A stretch of 64,000 nt of DNA from Dyadobacter sp. CY347. GTDB taxonomy: Bacteria > Bacteroidota > Bacteroidia > Cytophagales > Spirosomataceae. Positions 7,858 through 16,926 of the stretch are shown here, one piece after another. Under the pieces are notes generated by a model that made no database searches, was not told where the DNA came from, and was given only the letters and a program-made list of their open reading frames with translations. Position numbers and translations under genes: made by a program. Each line of letters begins with the position of its first letter. The first letter of the stretch is position 1. The stretch spans positions 78,020 through 142,019 of the forward strand of contig NZ_JAKFFT010000005.1 of NCBI RefSeq assembly GCF_021502655.1. The letters are read 5' to 3'.

Positions 7858-8364
7858 ATGATTATGAACACTAACCTTTTGTTGAATTTCACGGTTGACA
7901 AAGAAACTAAAAAGATCCGCGTTGAACGGGAATTTGCTGCTTCCGTGGTGAAAGTTTGGGCAGCCTGGACACAAAAAGAGCTCCTGGAACAATGGTGGGC
8001 GCCAAAGCCCTGGAAAGCCAGGACCAAAGAAATGGATTTCCGGGAAGGCGGGCATTGGTTATATGCCATGGTCGGTCCGGAAGGCGAGGAACATTGGGCG
8101 CGTACTGAATACAAATCGATCACGACGCAAAAATCCTATTCCGCTTTGGATCATTTTTGCGATGAAAACGGAACACCCAGTGATTTTCTCCCAGGCTCGC
8201 AATGGCTCTTATCTTTTAATGAAAATAACAGCAACACGATCGTGGATGTTTTAATAACATTCAACGAACTTTCCGATCTGGAAAAACACCTGGAAATGGG
8301 TTTCAAAGAAGGTTTCCTGATGGCATTCGAAAACCTCGATGAAGTGCTGGAATCGCAGCAGTAA
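7858..8364 (+). CDS. SRPBCC/AHSA1-family protein
   Basis: The 168-residue protein is a second AHSA1-like START domain: VEREFAASVVKVWAAWTQKELLEQWWAPKPW occupies residues 21-51, and GFKEGFLMAFENLDEVLES ends the fold. The WTxxELLxQWWAP signature differs from the ArsR-linked copy, so the two are paralogues and not a recent duplication. The start could be the ATG at 7858 or the one two codons later. No adjacent regulator shares its strand, but a partial copy of the ArsR operator lies about 160 bases upstream. The ligand is not predictable. Confidence 0.85.
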   Translation: MIMNTNLLLNFTVDKETKKIRVEREFAASVVKVWAAWTQKELLEQWWAPKPWKARTKEMDFREGGHWLYAMVGPEGEEHWARTEYKSITTQKSYSALDHFCDENGTPSDFLPGSQWLLSFNENNSNTIVDVLITFNELSDLEKHLEMGFKEGFLMAFENLDEVLESQQ

Positions 8365-8384
8365 CAAACCTATATCTGTTCAGA

Positions 8385-8422
8385 AGCTCCTCAATCGGCA
8401 TATCCGGTTGAGGGGCTTTTTT
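8385..8422 (+). terminator. Rho-independent terminator after AHSA1 gene
   Basis: A 14-base stem (8385-8398 with 8404-8417, two G-U pairs, 5-base loop) is followed by a T run. It lies 20 bases past the stop codon at 8364. Confidence 0.8.
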
Positions 8423-8567
8423 GTTGATTACTACCAAAAGAAAAAAGAGAAAATCCTTGCGACTGTTCGTTAGATTTGATATCATTGTGACCAAATAATA
8501 GATATCTATAATATCATTCATATATTAAATTGTTGAAAAACAAATGATTATGTGATAAACTACAATT

Positions 8568-10067
8568 ATGCATCAGCGCTTTGCAAACATATGGTTCCGA
8601 CATTTAATCACCGACTGGGTCGTTAGTGAACGTCCTGAACTTGCAGGCGAGCAGTTTGTTTTGGCGGCACCAGAGCGTGGGAGAATGGTGGTTAGAGCAG
8701 CAAGCCCGAAAGCTATTGAAAGCGGAATCGTGATGGGAATGGTTGCTGCGGATGCCAGGGCTCTTTTTCCTGCTTTGGAAGTGATTAATGATGATCCCGG
8801 GAAGGCAGCCGAGTTGCTGAACGGGCTGGCGGAATGGTGCATACGCTTCACGCCCATTGTCGCGGTTGACCCTCCTGACGGCCTGATCCTGGACATTACA
8901 GGCTGTGCGCATCTGTGGGGAGGTGAACGGGCTTATTTAAAGGATATTATTAAAAGGCTTCGGCACAAGGGATATGATGTAAGCGCCGCTATTGCGGATA
9001 CGATTGGCTCGGCTTGGGCGGTTGCACATTATGGTCAGGATAAGCGCATTGTGCCGCCGCTTTCGCTGTCGGAAGCATTGTTGCCGTTGCCCCCCGCCGC
9101 ATTGCGGCTCGAAGCGCCGGTTTTGGAACGCATGCATAAACTTGGGTTCTATCAGATCCGTGACTTTATCAAAATGCCGCGTTCGGTTCTGCGCAGGCGC
9201 TTTGGGCAAACGCTTCTGGATCGTTTGGATCAGGCTTTTGGACATGCGATAGAGGTTATTCAATCGGTTAAACCAGCGGTTCCATACCAGGAAAGGTTAC
9301 CTTGTATGGAACCGATTGTAACGGCAATCGGGATTCAGATCGCTTTAAAGCGACTTCTGGAAATCATATGCCGCCGTCTGGTCAAGGAAGGAAAAGGCTT
9401 ACGGACAGCTGTTTTTACGGGATATCGCGTGGACGGGAAAATAGTGCAGATTGACATTGTAACAAACCGCGGATCATTCCATGTAATGCATCTTTTTAAG
9501 CTTTTTGAGCTGAAAATATCCACCATCAGGCCGGGAATGGGTATCGAGTTGTTTGTGTTGGAAGCCCCGGTTACCGAAGATGTTACCGAGGTTCAGGAGA
9601 AGCTTTGGAATACAGAGGCGGGTTCGGAAAATGTAAACCTGGTCGAGTTGCTGGACAGGCTTGCAGGCAGGGCAGGGATGGGGACAATCCACCGGTATCT
9701 TCCGGATGAACATTACTGGCCGGAAAGATCCGTTAGAATCGCTGCTTCACTGGTGGAAACGCCCCAAACCGCCTGGCGTGTTGACAGGCCGAGGCCGATC
9801 ACTTTATTGGCCAAACCACAAGTGATCGATGTGGCTGTGCCTGTGCCGGATTATCCGCCTGTCCTGTTCAAGTTTAAAGGAATAGTGCATTACATGAAAC
9901 GGGCCGACGGCCCGGAGCGCATTGAAAGGGAATGGTGGCTGGAACAAGGCATGCATCGGGATTACTATTGTGTTGAAGATCAGGATGGTGCGCGATTCTG
10001 GATTTTCAGGCTCGGGCATTATGATCATGAAGGTTCCCAGTGGTTTATCCATGGTTTTTTTGCTTAA
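8568..10067 (+). CDS. imuB: ImuB, inactive Y-family DNA polymerase of the mutasome
   Basis: The 499-residue protein has the DinB/UmuC-like fold of ImuB. FANIWFRHLITDWV opens the palm domain, where active Y-family enzymes carry a catalytic Asp that is not obvious here. The second catalytic motif, usually SIDE, reads VDPPDG before LILDITG, so the metal-binding Glu is missing. This matches the known role of ImuB as a non-catalytic adapter that connects ImuA, DnaE2 and the sliding clamp. A helix-hairpin-helix region follows around residues 180-230 (RMHKLGFYQIRDFIKMPRS). dnaE2 starts three bases after its stop codon, so the two genes are surely co-transcribed and translationally coupled. Confidence 0.9.
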   Translation: MHQRFANIWFRHLITDWVVSERPELAGEQFVLAAPERGRMVVRAASPKAIESGIVMGMVAADARALFPALEVINDDPGKAAELLNGLAEWCIRFTPIVAVDPPDGLILDITGCAHLWGGERAYLKDIIKRLRHKGYDVSAAIADTIGSAWAVAHYGQDKRIVPPLSLSEALLPLPPAALRLEAPVLERMHKLGFYQIRDFIKMPRSVLRRRFGQTLLDRLDQAFGHAIEVIQSVKPAVPYQERLPCMEPIVTAIGIQIALKRLLEIICRRLVKEGKGLRTAVFTGYRVDGKIVQIDIVTNRGSFHVMHLFKLFELKISTIRPGMGIELFVLEAPVTEDVTEVQEKLWNTEAGSENVNLVELLDRLAGRAGMGTIHRYLPDEHYWPERSVRIAASLVETPQTAWRVDRPRPITLLAKPQVIDVAVPVPDYPPVLFKFKGIVHYMKRADGPERIEREWWLEQGMHRDYYCVEDQDGARFWIFRLGHYDHEGSQWFIHGFFA

Positions 10068-10070
10068 AAT

Positions 10071-13000
10071 ATGTGCTACACGGAATTACAGGTAACGACC
10101 AATTTCAGCTTCCTGCGTGGTGGATCGCATCCGGAGGAATTGGTGCAGCAGGCATTGACATTTAAGTATAAAAAAATTGCCATAACAGATCGGAACAGCC
10201 TGGCTGGAATTGTTCGTGGCCATGCGGCGGCGAAGGGGAAAGACATCCGTATCATTCCAGCTTGTCGCCTGGATTTGCTGGATGGCCCGAGTCTGCTCGC
10301 TTACCCGACCACGCAACAAGGTTATTCTCAGCTTTCTTCTTTATTGACGGAAGGTAACCTGAGGGCCGAAAAAGGACAATGTCATTTGTATAAGGCGGAT
10401 GTTTTTCGCTATGCCGGCGAAATTAAGTTCATAGTGGTTCCGCCCGCCGCTTTGAACAGCCATTTTGATTTTGAACCTGAATTTAAACAAACATTAAAAG
10501 AATATAAGAGGGCATTCGGGAAGGACCTTTACATTGCCGCAACCCGTTCCTATCAGGGTGATGACACCAAAAAGCTGCACAGGATTTCACAGCTGGCAAA
10601 TCAGATGGATGTTCCTATGGTGGCCACGAATGATGTGTATTACCATAATCCGGTCCGGAGGGAATTGCAGGATATCCTTACTTGCATCCGGGAAAAATGC
10701 ACGATCCACAATGCAGGTTTTAAGCTTTATCAGAATGGTGAAAGGTTTTTGAAGCCCATTGATGAAATGCAACGGCTTTTCAGGCAATATCCGGATGCGA
10801 TCCGGCGCACCCAGGAGATTGCGGACGCCTGTCAATTTTCACTGAATGAGCTCAAATATGTTTATCCTGAGGAAATTACGAGTTCCGGCAATTCCGTAAT
10901 GATAGAACTTGAAACGCTTACCTGGATAGGGGCAAGGGAACGTTTCGGAGATTGCATCCCGCAAAAAGTGGAAGATGCGATAACATATGAAATGAAATTC
11001 GTGGAGGAAATGGATTATGCGGCCTATTTCCTGACAGTTTATGACATTGTCCGGTTTGCCCGTGAGCAAAAAATACTCTGCCAGGGCAGGGGATCTGCGG
11101 CCAACTCCACGATCTGCTATTGCCTCGGCATTACGTCCGTGGACCCTTTGGAAATAGACCTGCTTTTTGAGCGGTTTATCTCTTCCGCGCGCAATGAACC
11201 ACCCGACATTGATGTGGATTTTGAGCATGAGCGCAGGGAAGAAGTGATCCAATACATTTACAAAAAATATGGCCGTGACAGGGCCGGTATAGTGGCTACG
11301 GTTACACAAATGCACCAACGCGGCGCCATACGCGATGTGGCGAAGGCAATGGGCATGTCCCTGGATGCAATCAATCGGCTCGCTAATTCTATCTGGGAAT
11401 TTACGGATGAATGGTTTGAGGGAAACCGTGTTGCTGAACAGGGATTTAACCCCAACGATCCGCATCTGCTCAAAATCCTGGACCTGACCAGGCAATACGT
11501 TGGATTTCCACGACAGCTGGGGCAGCATACCGGAGGTTTTGTCATTACGCAAGGCAAACTTTCCGACCTGTGCCCGATCATGAATGCGCGTATGGTGGAC
11601 AGGACCTGCATTGAATGGAATAAAGATGACATTGATACGCTCGGTTTTCTGAAAATTGATGTGCTCGCACTGGGAATGCTGACGTGTATCCGAAAGGCTT
11701 TTGATCTTGCTAAAAAACATTACGACAAAGACTATACGCTTGCCACCATTCCCGCTGATGACTCGGAAGTGTATGATATGATCTGCAGGGCAGATACGAT
11801 TGGGGTGTTTCAGATCGAAAGCCGTGCGCAGCAGTCCATGTTGCCCCGGTTGAAACCAAGATGTTTTTATGACCTTGTTATTGAAGTTGCTATTGTGCGT
11901 CCTGGGCCTATTCAAGGCGATATGGTGCATCCTTATTTACGCCGCAGAAATGAGGAAGAAAAAGTGACATATCCTTCCAAAGAACTGGAAGCCATTTTAG
12001 GCAAAACGCTTGGTGTTCCTTTGTTTCAGGAACAGGCCATGAAAATCGCCATTGTGGCTGCCGGTTTTACACCTGCCGAAGCGGACGAATTACGCCGGAG
12101 CATGGCCACTTTCAAAGTAAAAGGAATGGTGACCCGGTTTGAGCAGAAGCTTGTGGCCGGTATGACGGCACGTGGATATACCGAGGAATTTGCTTTACGG
12201 GTTTTCAGACAATTGGAGGGATTCGGGAGCTATGGTTTTCCGGAAAGCCATGCCGCGAGTTTTGCATTGCTGGTGTATGTTTCCTGTTATTTGAAATGTT
12301 ATTATCCCGACGTGTTCGCAACGGCATTATTGAATAGTATGCCCATGGGCTTTTACCAGCCAGCGCAGATTATCATTGATGCCAGGAAGCATGATGTAGA
12401 AGTGAGGCCTGTCGATATTAATTATTCCGAATGGGATAATTTGCTGGAAGCCAAAACCGGGAAATATTGCCCGATCCGGCTCGGTTTCAGGCAGATCAAA
12501 GGGATGCGGGAGGAAGATATCCAGGCGTTGCTGGCCGCACGGCAAAAGCCATTTATCAATATTCATACTTTACGGGATGCAGGCGTTTCGCAAGCCGCCC
12601 TCGAAAAATTAGCCGATGCCGACGCATTCAGGTCCATAGGGCTGGATCGGAGGCAGGCGCTTTGGGAAGTATCCGCAATGAGTGACCGGCCCATAGGGTT
12701 ATTTGAAGGCCAGCCTTCGGAAAGCACGTCGGAAGCTGCGGTCAATTTGCCTGTTATGAGCGCGTCGGAGCATGTTGTGCAGGATTATGCTTCTACTTCA
12801 TTGTCGTTAAAAGCGCATCCGGTAAGTTTTGTAAGGGAGAAACTGGATATGCTTAATGTGTACTCCACCAAAAATCTGGATCTCATTGGCAATACGAAAA
12901 TGGTGAAAGTGGCAGGCTTGGTAATGGTAAGGCAACGGCCCGGAACTGCTGGCGGCGTTTGTTTTATTACCATTGAAGACGAAACTGGCTTTGCAAATCT

Positions 13001-13301
13001 GGTCGTTTTTAAAGGTCTTTTTGAAAAATACAGAAAAGAGATCCTGTATGCCAGACTGTTAATGGTCGAAGGGAAATTGCAGCGTGAAGGAGATGTGACT
13101 CATGTCATTGTTCAAAAATGCTTTGATCTTTCCATTCTATTAAAAAAATTAACCGCTATTGAGGATGAAAAACCAAACATTCTGACCCTTTCCAGAGCAG
13201 ATGAGAAGGATGAGTATGCGACAAAGGCAGTGAATAGAAGCAGACAAGACCGAAAGGATGTGCAGACGGAGATTTTTCCCAATGGACGAAATTTCAGGTA
13301 G
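10071..13301 (+). CDS. dnaE2: Error-prone DNA polymerase III alpha subunit DnaE2
   Basis: The 1076-residue C-family polymerase is DnaE2 by length, context and sequence. It has an N-terminal PHP domain (NFSFLRGGSHPEELV, residues 11-25), and the catalytic palm motif PDIDVDF with acidic residues at 379, 381 and 383. The fingers segment YGFPESHAASFALLVY is present, and a C-terminal OB-fold starts near MVKVAGLVMVRQRPG. It synthesises across damaged DNA with low fidelity together with ImuA and ImuB. The final 40 residues are charged and variable. No signal or intein is seen. A classical LexA box was not recognised in front of imuB, so how the pair is induced remains open. Confidence 0.95.
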   Translation: MCYTELQVTTNFSFLRGGSHPEELVQQALTFKYKKIAITDRNSLAGIVRGHAAAKGKDIRIIPACRLDLLDGPSLLAYPTTQQGYSQLSSLLTEGNLRAEKGQCHLYKADVFRYAGEIKFIVVPPAALNSHFDFEPEFKQTLKEYKRAFGKDLYIAATRSYQGDDTKKLHRISQLANQMDVPMVATNDVYYHNPVRRELQDILTCIREKCTIHNAGFKLYQNGERFLKPIDEMQRLFRQYPDAIRRTQEIADACQFSLNELKYVYPEEITSSGNSVMIELETLTWIGARERFGDCIPQKVEDAITYEMKFVEEMDYAAYFLTVYDIVRFAREQKILCQGRGSAANSTICYCLGITSVDPLEIDLLFERFISSARNEPPDIDVDFEHERREEVIQYIYKKYGRDRAGIVATVTQMHQRGAIRDVAKAMGMSLDAINRLANSIWEFTDEWFEGNRVAEQGFNPNDPHLLKILDLTRQYVGFPRQLGQHTGGFVITQGKLSDLCPIMNARMVDRTCIEWNKDDIDTLGFLKIDVLALGMLTCIRKAFDLAKKHYDKDYTLATIPADDSEVYDMICRADTIGVFQIESRAQQSMLPRLKPRCFYDLVIEVAIVRPGPIQGDMVHPYLRRRNEEEKVTYPSKELEAILGKTLGVPLFQEQAMKIAIVAAGFTPAEADELRRSMATFKVKGMVTRFEQKLVAGMTARGYTEEFALRVFRQLEGFGSYGFPESHAASFALLVYVSCYLKCYYPDVFATALLNSMPMGFYQPAQIIIDARKHDVEVRPVDINYSEWDNLLEAKTGKYCPIRLGFRQIKGMREEDIQALLAARQKPFINIHTLRDAGVSQAALEKLADADAFRSIGLDRRQALWEVSAMSDRPIGLFEGQPSESTSEAAVNLPVMSASEHVVQDYASTSLSLKAHPVSFVREKLDMLNVYSTKNLDLIGNTKMVKVAGLVMVRQRPGTAGGVCFITIEDETGFANLVVFKGLFEKYRKEILYARLLMVEGKLQREGDVTHVIVQKCFDLSILLKKLTAIEDEKPNILTLSRADEKDEYATKAVNRSRQDRKDVQTEIFPNGRNFR

Positions 13302-13316
13302 CATTAGGAAAACAGC

Positions 13317-14534
13317 TTATTTGCCAAACCTCAAACCTGCCGAAATACCAACCCGGTAAGGTTGGTAAAAGAATGGATCGCCCGATCCGGTAAATTTTAC
13401 CGGACTAAATTCCGCATAGGGGCCAATGTGCAGGGACGTGTTCCGGCTGATCGGGAATTGCTTGCCGATGCCAGCATTCACCCAGCCAATGCTTTGCTTC
13501 CTGATCATTCCATACGAATATTCCAGACCTGCGGAAGCATAATATTTGCCTACCGAGGCATTTCCCCATTGCACCTGCTTGTTAACGCCTATTCCCAAAA
13601 GGCTGAATTGATTATCCTGGCTTACCCGCGTTCCCTGACGGATTACGACAAATTTATCCTGATCCACAGTATGTACAATGTAATCGCTGCCCGCGATCTC
13701 ATAAGAATAAGATTGCCGAAAACGGCTGTAATGCAGCATAAACTGAAACCCTTTTTTCTCCGCACCCATACTGACCTTGAATCCCAGAGAACGCAACGAA
13801 AATGTAGAAGGAAATTCAAAATTCTGAAAACTCTGACCACCCGCGGGCACCGTCAGGATTTGATAGGATTGCAGCACAGCCGCATTGACAAGCCAGTTGA
13901 ATTGGCCAATTTGCTTTGGTACAACCGGTTTAATGTCAGCCTTTGGAATATCAATTTTAGGTAAACCGGAATGATTAGTTTCGAATTTATATTGTTGATT
14001 AGCAAGCGTATGGGCAGCAATGGCCATTGCCTCATCACCGGATTTATCAGCAGCCGGCTGTCCGCTTTCCGATTCTTCAATGTCGGCTGATGTAACGTTC
14101 TCCTCTATTGAAGCTGCCAGACTGTTCTGATTAGCATTATGTGGATTTGGTGTAAATGTTGCTTTTGAGACTGGCACTGTTAAGGCTGGCTTTTCTGATA
14201 CAGGCTCAGCTAACGCTCGTTCCACTACCAACGGCTTATCCATAACCACCACTTCAACAGGCGATTCCGCTACGGTTTTTTTTACGTCAGCTGAATAGAC
14301 AACTCCTGTCTTTCCAGCTTTGTTGTCCATGAAATGTTGGTCTGTAATGATGCCTGTAATGGCCAAGCCAACGAATAACAGGCTGAAAAACAGATATCTC
14401 CACTGCGGCGCGGGTTTGATATTAGCGCGTATTTTCTCAAATGCAGACGGGTCAGGCGCATTTTCAAAGTTATCAAATTTGCGTTTAAGGGCCGACCGCA
14501 GTGCCTCATTGAGTTTATTCTCAGAAGTTTTCAT
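13317..14534 (-). CDS. Membrane-anchored ECF-partner protein with barrel-like C-terminal domain
   Basis: This 405-residue protein overlaps the end of the upstream ECF sigma gene by 14 bases, the usual position for an anti-sigma factor. Residues 1-45 are charged and would be cytoplasmic. Residues 46-64 (YLFFSLLFVGLAITGII) form one membrane helix. Residues 75-210 are a low-complexity Pro/Val/Ala/Glu-rich spacer. Residues 215-405 show repeated amphipathic beta strands ending in ISAGLRFGK, which resembles an outer-membrane beta-barrel terminus with an aromatic near the end. The combination suggests a protein reaching from the inner membrane to the cell envelope exterior. No catalytic motif is seen; the anti-sigma role is inferred from position only. 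Confidence 0.7.
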   Translation of the reverse strand: MKTSENKLNEALRSALKRKFDNFENAPDPSAFEKIRANIKPAPQWRYLFFSLLFVGLAITGIITDQHFMDNKAGKTGVVYSADVKKTVAESPVEVVVMDKPLVVERALAEPVSEKPALTVPVSKATFTPNPHNANQNSLAASIEENVTSADIEESESGQPAADKSGDEAMAIAAHTLANQQYKFETNHSGLPKIDIPKADIKPVVPKQIGQFNWLVNAAVLQSYQILTVPAGGQSFQNFEFPSTFSLRSLGFKVSMGAEKKGFQFMLHYSRFRQSYSYEIAGSDYIVHTVDQDKFVVIRQGTRVSQDNQFSLLGIGVNKQVQWGNASVGKYYASAGLEYSYGMIRKQSIGWVNAGIGKQFPISRNTSLHIGPYAEFSPVKFTGSGDPFFYQPYRVGISAGLRFGK

Positions 14535-15105
14535 GATGCACGATCCCTTTTAGTTCTAATTTTTTTAAAAGCAAATTACGCCCTCTCATAAACTGCGACC
14601 GTGAAGTCGCGTCCGGAATGGACAGTAATTCGCCAATTTCAGCATGTGTATAGCCATCGATGAGGTGCAGGTTAATGATCGTCCTGTATTTGTCGGGCAG
14701 ATCATTGATGATCGCCAGCAAATCTTCCACATTCAATTGGTCGACGATCTTTTCATAATCGTCGGATTCCAGCTGAATATCCATATTGTGTATAGAACCA
14801 TTCAGGTCCTGTTGCTTTGTGGTGCGATGATAATAGTTAATCGCCGTCCTGACGACCGTTACCTTAACCCAGCTGTCCACTGAATCCGGGTCTTTCAAAT
14901 CCTGAAGGTTGTTGAAAATCTTGATAAATGCTTCCTGAAAAATATCTTCCGCCTCCATTTTTGTCCTTGCATAACGCTGGCAAACTCCCGTTAACCGCCC
15001 TTTGTAACGCTCGTAAAATGCAGTCTGCGCACTTGGATCCTGCTTTTGGCAAGCTTTCACCAAGGATGACAGATTACTGTATTTCTTTGAGAGAAAAAAC
15101 TTCAT
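14521..15105 (-). CDS. ECF RNA polymerase sigma factor (sigma-70 family)
   Basis: The 194-residue protein has the two conserved ECF domains. Region 2 reads EDIFQEAFIKIFNNL (residues 54-68), followed by the linker with YYHRTTKQQ. Region 4 reads LPDKYRTIINLHLIDGYTHAEIGELLSIPDATSRSQFMRGRNLL, where the helix-turn-helix recognises the -35-like element. No extra C-terminal sensor domain is present. Its stop codon overlaps the start of the membrane protein at 13317-14534, so the pair is translationally coupled and probably forms a sigma/anti-sigma unit. The regulon may include the lipoproteins immediately upstream, but no shared promoter motif could be established. Confidence 0.92.
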   Translation of the reverse strand: MKFFLSKKYSNLSSLVKACQKQDPSAQTAFYERYKGRLTGVCQRYARTKMEAEDIFQEAFIKIFNNLQDLKDPDSVDSWVKVTVVRTAINYYHRTTKQQDLNGSIHNMDIQLESDDYEKIVDQLNVEDLLAIINDLPDKYRTIINLHLIDGYTHAEIGELLSIPDATSRSQFMRGRNLLLKKLELKGIVHHENF

Positions 15106-15160
15106 AAAGTCCGGGACGTGAACGCGTTATGAGTAAATTTATAACTATATAATGAAAATT

Positions 15161-16108
15161 TTACTGGAAATAAATAAAGTATGATTTGCCGACCACGTTT
15201 CCGTCCTTATCGAACTGTAAATCGCAGAAATCGAATGTGGTATTATTAAGATATCGGATCCAATAGCACTTTTCGCCACGATATTCGGACATCCACTGCA
15301 TGGCGGCGATCGGCTGGCTGGAAAACCCTGCAAGCTCAGGCGAAGCGTCCAGATATTGTTGCATTGCATCAGGCAACTTATCATAGTTGGGTGGCCCGGT
15401 AAGATCCTGCGGTTCATTAAATGCCCTGCTAAACCACTTTAAATCACCACCTTCACTAAAAATAAAATTTGCATAAGTTTTTACCCCCGCCTGATCAAAA
15501 CTGACCAGTACATTGTAATACTTTTTGAAATCCAACTCTACTTTTAGCTCCAAACTTTCAAATTTCAGCAGCGGATCAGCATGAATGAATGCTTGGGCTT
15601 TTTGGGGCAACAGGCCCATGTCAGAATATAAAATCCAGTAAAGCGTCTCCTCAAATGCTGCACCTGCGACCCGGTTGTCTACAAAAACCCAATTAAAAAC
15701 ATAATCTGTGCCGTGCAGGTTATAAATGAGCCTGTTTCTTTCGTCGGGAGCAACAGTGCCAATCATGTCCCGGTTGGCACTAAACGTTCCGCCTTTGAAT
15801 GCGCTTTTTTCAACCATCGCCAGCATTTTCGGAGGTGCACTTTCCGCACTGAAACGATAAGTTTCCCAGATTTTCGTGCTGTCGGCAAGTGATGAATGTT
15901 TGAATGCTCCTTCATCAAATTTCACTTCCCAAACCAGCTTTTCAAGCAGTGGCTTAAACACCAGATTTTCCGCATTCGGATACCATTGTTTTACTTGTGC
16001 AATCACTTTCGAAGGCACTGGTTCCGGTTCAAGTGGCTCTAAATGATTCACTTGGTTACAGGAAACAACGGAAAGCAAGCAAATGACGCACCATACAACC
16101 ACTCTCAT
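15161..16108 (-). CDS. Lipoprotein of unknown function (PepSY-like repeats)
   Basis: The 315-residue protein has a lipoprotein signal peptide with lipobox VVSC (Cys17). The mature part contains two similar segments, KQWYPNAENLVFKPL near residue 40 and a related region near residues 190-215. These recall the WYPxA pattern of PepSY-like periplasmic domains in Bacteroidota, but the match is not decisive. The C-terminal part (FSSQPIAAMQWMSEYRGEKCYWIRYLNN) also resembles such a repeat. It shares its strand with the ECF sigma gene (55 bases downstream) and with the lipoprotein gene at 16181. Function is unknown. Confidence 0.7.
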   Translation of the reverse strand: MRVVVWCVICLLSVVSCNQVNHLEPLEPEPVPSKVIAQVKQWYPNAENLVFKPLLEKLVWEVKFDEGAFKHSSLADSTKIWETYRFSAESAPPKMLAMVEKSAFKGGTFSANRDMIGTVAPDERNRLIYNLHGTDYVFNWVFVDNRVAGAAFEETLYWILYSDMGLLPQKAQAFIHADPLLKFESLELKVELDFKKYYNVLVSFDQAGVKTYANFIFSEGGDLKWFSRAFNEPQDLTGPPNYDKLPDAMQQYLDASPELAGFSSQPIAAMQWMSEYRGEKCYWIRYLNNTTFDFCDLQFDKDGNVVGKSYFIYFQ

Positions 16109-16180
16109 ACCAACTATAATCTATAATCTAAAATTGACTTCTAAAAGTTACCGATAAATCAGGCAATCGTTATACCGGCA

Positions 16181-16831
16181 TTAGAACATCACAAAATGCT
16201 GATATGCTTGGGCAATAGAATCCCTTTCATAAGACCAAAGCGGCCGCATGGTAATGTGGTTCGATACGGCCCCGAGTTTGGAGTCTACGTCGTCATATAT
16301 AAATCTGATTTGGCCAGTTCTGTTTGAGGCCTGCGCTTCCTGTATGCTCTTGTGTAAATACACACCTGTTGTGTCTATATATGCTTCTTTTCCGTCTGGA
16401 ATGATCGGGAAATAGCTGGAAGAACCGGACGACCGGATAATCATGGTTTGTTTCTCCGTGTCCCAACGATAGCTCATGTTGGTAGGGAGCATTATTTTAG
16501 TATTTAACGAGAATGTTTGGGCGGGCGCCGGAAATTTGGTGCTCGGATAATTGCTGCTGCTGTAGAAATAGACACGCCCTTCCACAAAAGTCAAGCACAC
16601 GGCGTTTCTATAAATTCGAATGATTGAGTCGGCTAGCAGATTCACAGAATCTCCGCCAACGATCCGGTAGGCATCTGTTACCCGCATCGGGTAATTTTCA
16701 AACTGGGATTGCTGAAAAGGGCCCTTGGCATTTAAAACTATGGGCTCGACCGTTTCAGTATTCACATTGGTACACGAAAAATGCAGGAGCGCAACGGTAA
16801 AAAGCGTCAGGAATGTAAATGTTCTCTTCAT
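16181..16831 (-). CDS. Lipoprotein of unknown function
   Basis: The 216-residue protein begins with a lipoprotein signal sequence (TVALLHFSC, lipid-modified Cys20). The mature part is mostly predicted beta with repeated short hydrophobic strands such as SIIRIYRNAVCLTFVEGRVYFYSS and a region rich in serine and tyrosine. I recognise no family. It lies 72 bases upstream of the other lipoprotein gene on the same strand, so the two may be co-transcribed, but base composition and spacing give no stronger hint of a shared process. Confidence 0.6.
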   Translation of the reverse strand: MKRTFTFLTLFTVALLHFSCTNVNTETVEPIVLNAKGPFQQSQFENYPMRVTDAYRIVGGDSVNLLADSIIRIYRNAVCLTFVEGRVYFYSSSNYPSTKFPAPAQTFSLNTKIMLPTNMSYRWDTEKQTMIIRSSGSSSYFPIIPDGKEAYIDTTGVYLHKSIQEAQASNRTGQIRFIYDDVDSKLGAVSNHITMRPLWSYERDSIAQAYQHFVMF

Positions 16832-16926
16832 GGAAATGTAATTTTTTTCGTTTTAGGAATCGTTGGTTTATGTCTTCAAAACCAGAGACACAGGATGAAA
16901 GCCAAAGCGTTGCACTGGTGAGCACA

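Noticed and set aside
8471..8478. TAGATTTG as a promoter for imuB-dnaE2
   Set aside because: It matches the -7 consensus, but no -33 element stands at the right distance and it is about 90 bases from the start codon.
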